From Cyclaneusma minus (lineage: Eukaryota > Ascomycota > Leotiomycetes > Marthamycetales > Marthamycetaceae), in the NCBI GenBank assembly GCA_037179335.1, contig JAKZHN010000001.1, positions 1,426,001 through 1,490,000 of the forward strand: a stretch of 64,000 bases of DNA. Reading direction: 5' to 3'. Below, in pieces: positions 63,606 to 64,000 of this stretch (position 1 is the stretch's first letter; each line of letters opens with the position of its first letter). The notes under the pieces were generated by a model, which saw only the letters and a program-made list of their open reading frames with translations, did not search any database and was not told the DNA's origin. A program made the translations under genes and the position numbers.

Positions 63606-64000
63606 ATGGTGTTCAAAGTGACGGCGCCGTCCGGCATCCTCGAACTTCCGGCGGAAAAGCTTAGCCAGGAGGCTTTCGCCGAATTCGGAAGCGTGATTGA
63701 GCATCCAGGCTCGGATTTCGTGTCATCCCTCAACCCAGCCGCCCTACCCTCCAACATCGCGATTGCCAACCAAGGAAGCGCGCTGAAAATATGCGACGTA
63801 ACGCACATGGTGGACCTCTACATCAACGCACCGAGCAAAGTCCCGTCAAAAGCTGTCATGAACATGTTTGCCTGCACGCCGCGGAAGCTGGAGAGAGGCC
63901 TTTTTCCTGTCAAGATCTTGGAGCGGCATCCTTTTACGTCGCAGACTTTCATACCGCTGGGGCTGGCGGGGGCTGAAACGGAAACGGCGTATCTCGTTAT
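63606..64000 (+). CDS. Ureidoglycolate lyase (allantoin pathway), 5' part
   Basis: The frame opens at ATG 63606 and is still open at the window end (131 complete codons), so the gene is truncated by the window, not by mutation. The protein matches the AllA/Dal3 family, which splits ureidoglycolate into glyoxylate and urea in the last step of allantoin use as nitrogen source. Supporting segments are LSQEAFAEFGSVIE near the start and LERHPFTSQTFIPLG near residues 100-115, the conserved core of the family's cupin-like fold. About half of the usual fungal length (250-270 residues) is present. No allantoin gene cluster is visible on this side. Confidence 0.88.
   Translation, partial: MVFKVTAPSGILELPAEKLSQEAFAEFGSVIEHPGSDFVSSLNPAALPSNIAIANQGSALKICDVTHMVDLYINAPSKVPSKAVMNMFACTPRKLERGLFPVKILERHPFTSQTFIPLGLAGAETETAYLV

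Overview
This window looks like nuclear DNA of a filamentous ascomycete (Pezizomycotina; Leotiomycetes is a low-confidence guess). The genes have short GT-AG introns (48 to 115 nt, apart from one that holds an assembly gap). They encode typical fungal housekeeping proteins, and they lie in GC-balanced islands between very AT-rich, gene-free blocks full of stop codons and TpA steps. That is the usual appearance of repeats hit by repeat-induced point mutation (RIP). One N gap shows this is a draft assembly.

Layout: (1) 1-5320 is an AT-rich mutated block with no gene. (2) 5321-23110 is a gene island. It holds a Usa1/Herp-like ERAD scaffold (-), divergently paired with mitochondrial phosphatidylserine decarboxylase Psd1 (+); a decayed GNAT acetyltransferase (-); glycogenin (-), whose fourth intron contains a poly-G tract, an N gap and a garbled second copy of its own flank; a Mn-type CDF cation transporter (-); and a secreted DUF3455 protein (-). 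Two short non-autonomous DNA transposons lie between the genes: a 400-bp element with a TA target duplication and a 584-bp hAT-like foldback with an 8-bp target duplication. (3) 23111-54840 is a 31.7-kb mutated repeat block. In it I delimit two chromoviral Gypsy LTR retrotransposons (28967-35283 and 37759-46855), two related tRNA-derived SINE-like sequences (one nested in the second Gypsy element) and two minisatellites. (4) 54841-64000 is a second gene island. It holds the Golgi golgin CASP/Coy1 (-), divergently paired with a CNH/Vps39-domain protein that fits CORVET subunit Vps3 (+), and the 5' part of a ureidoglycolate lyase gene (+) cut by the window end.

The genes do not form a pathway or cluster. 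They are independent housekeeping functions: ER quality control, phospholipid synthesis, glycogen priming, metal transport, Golgi and endosome traffic, and ureide catabolism. I found no new defence or biosynthetic system. The most informative non-gene signals are the SINE-like pair, the two short DNA transposons, a mutation gradient across the LTRs, the multiply frameshifted GNAT gene and the assembly defect inside glycogenin.
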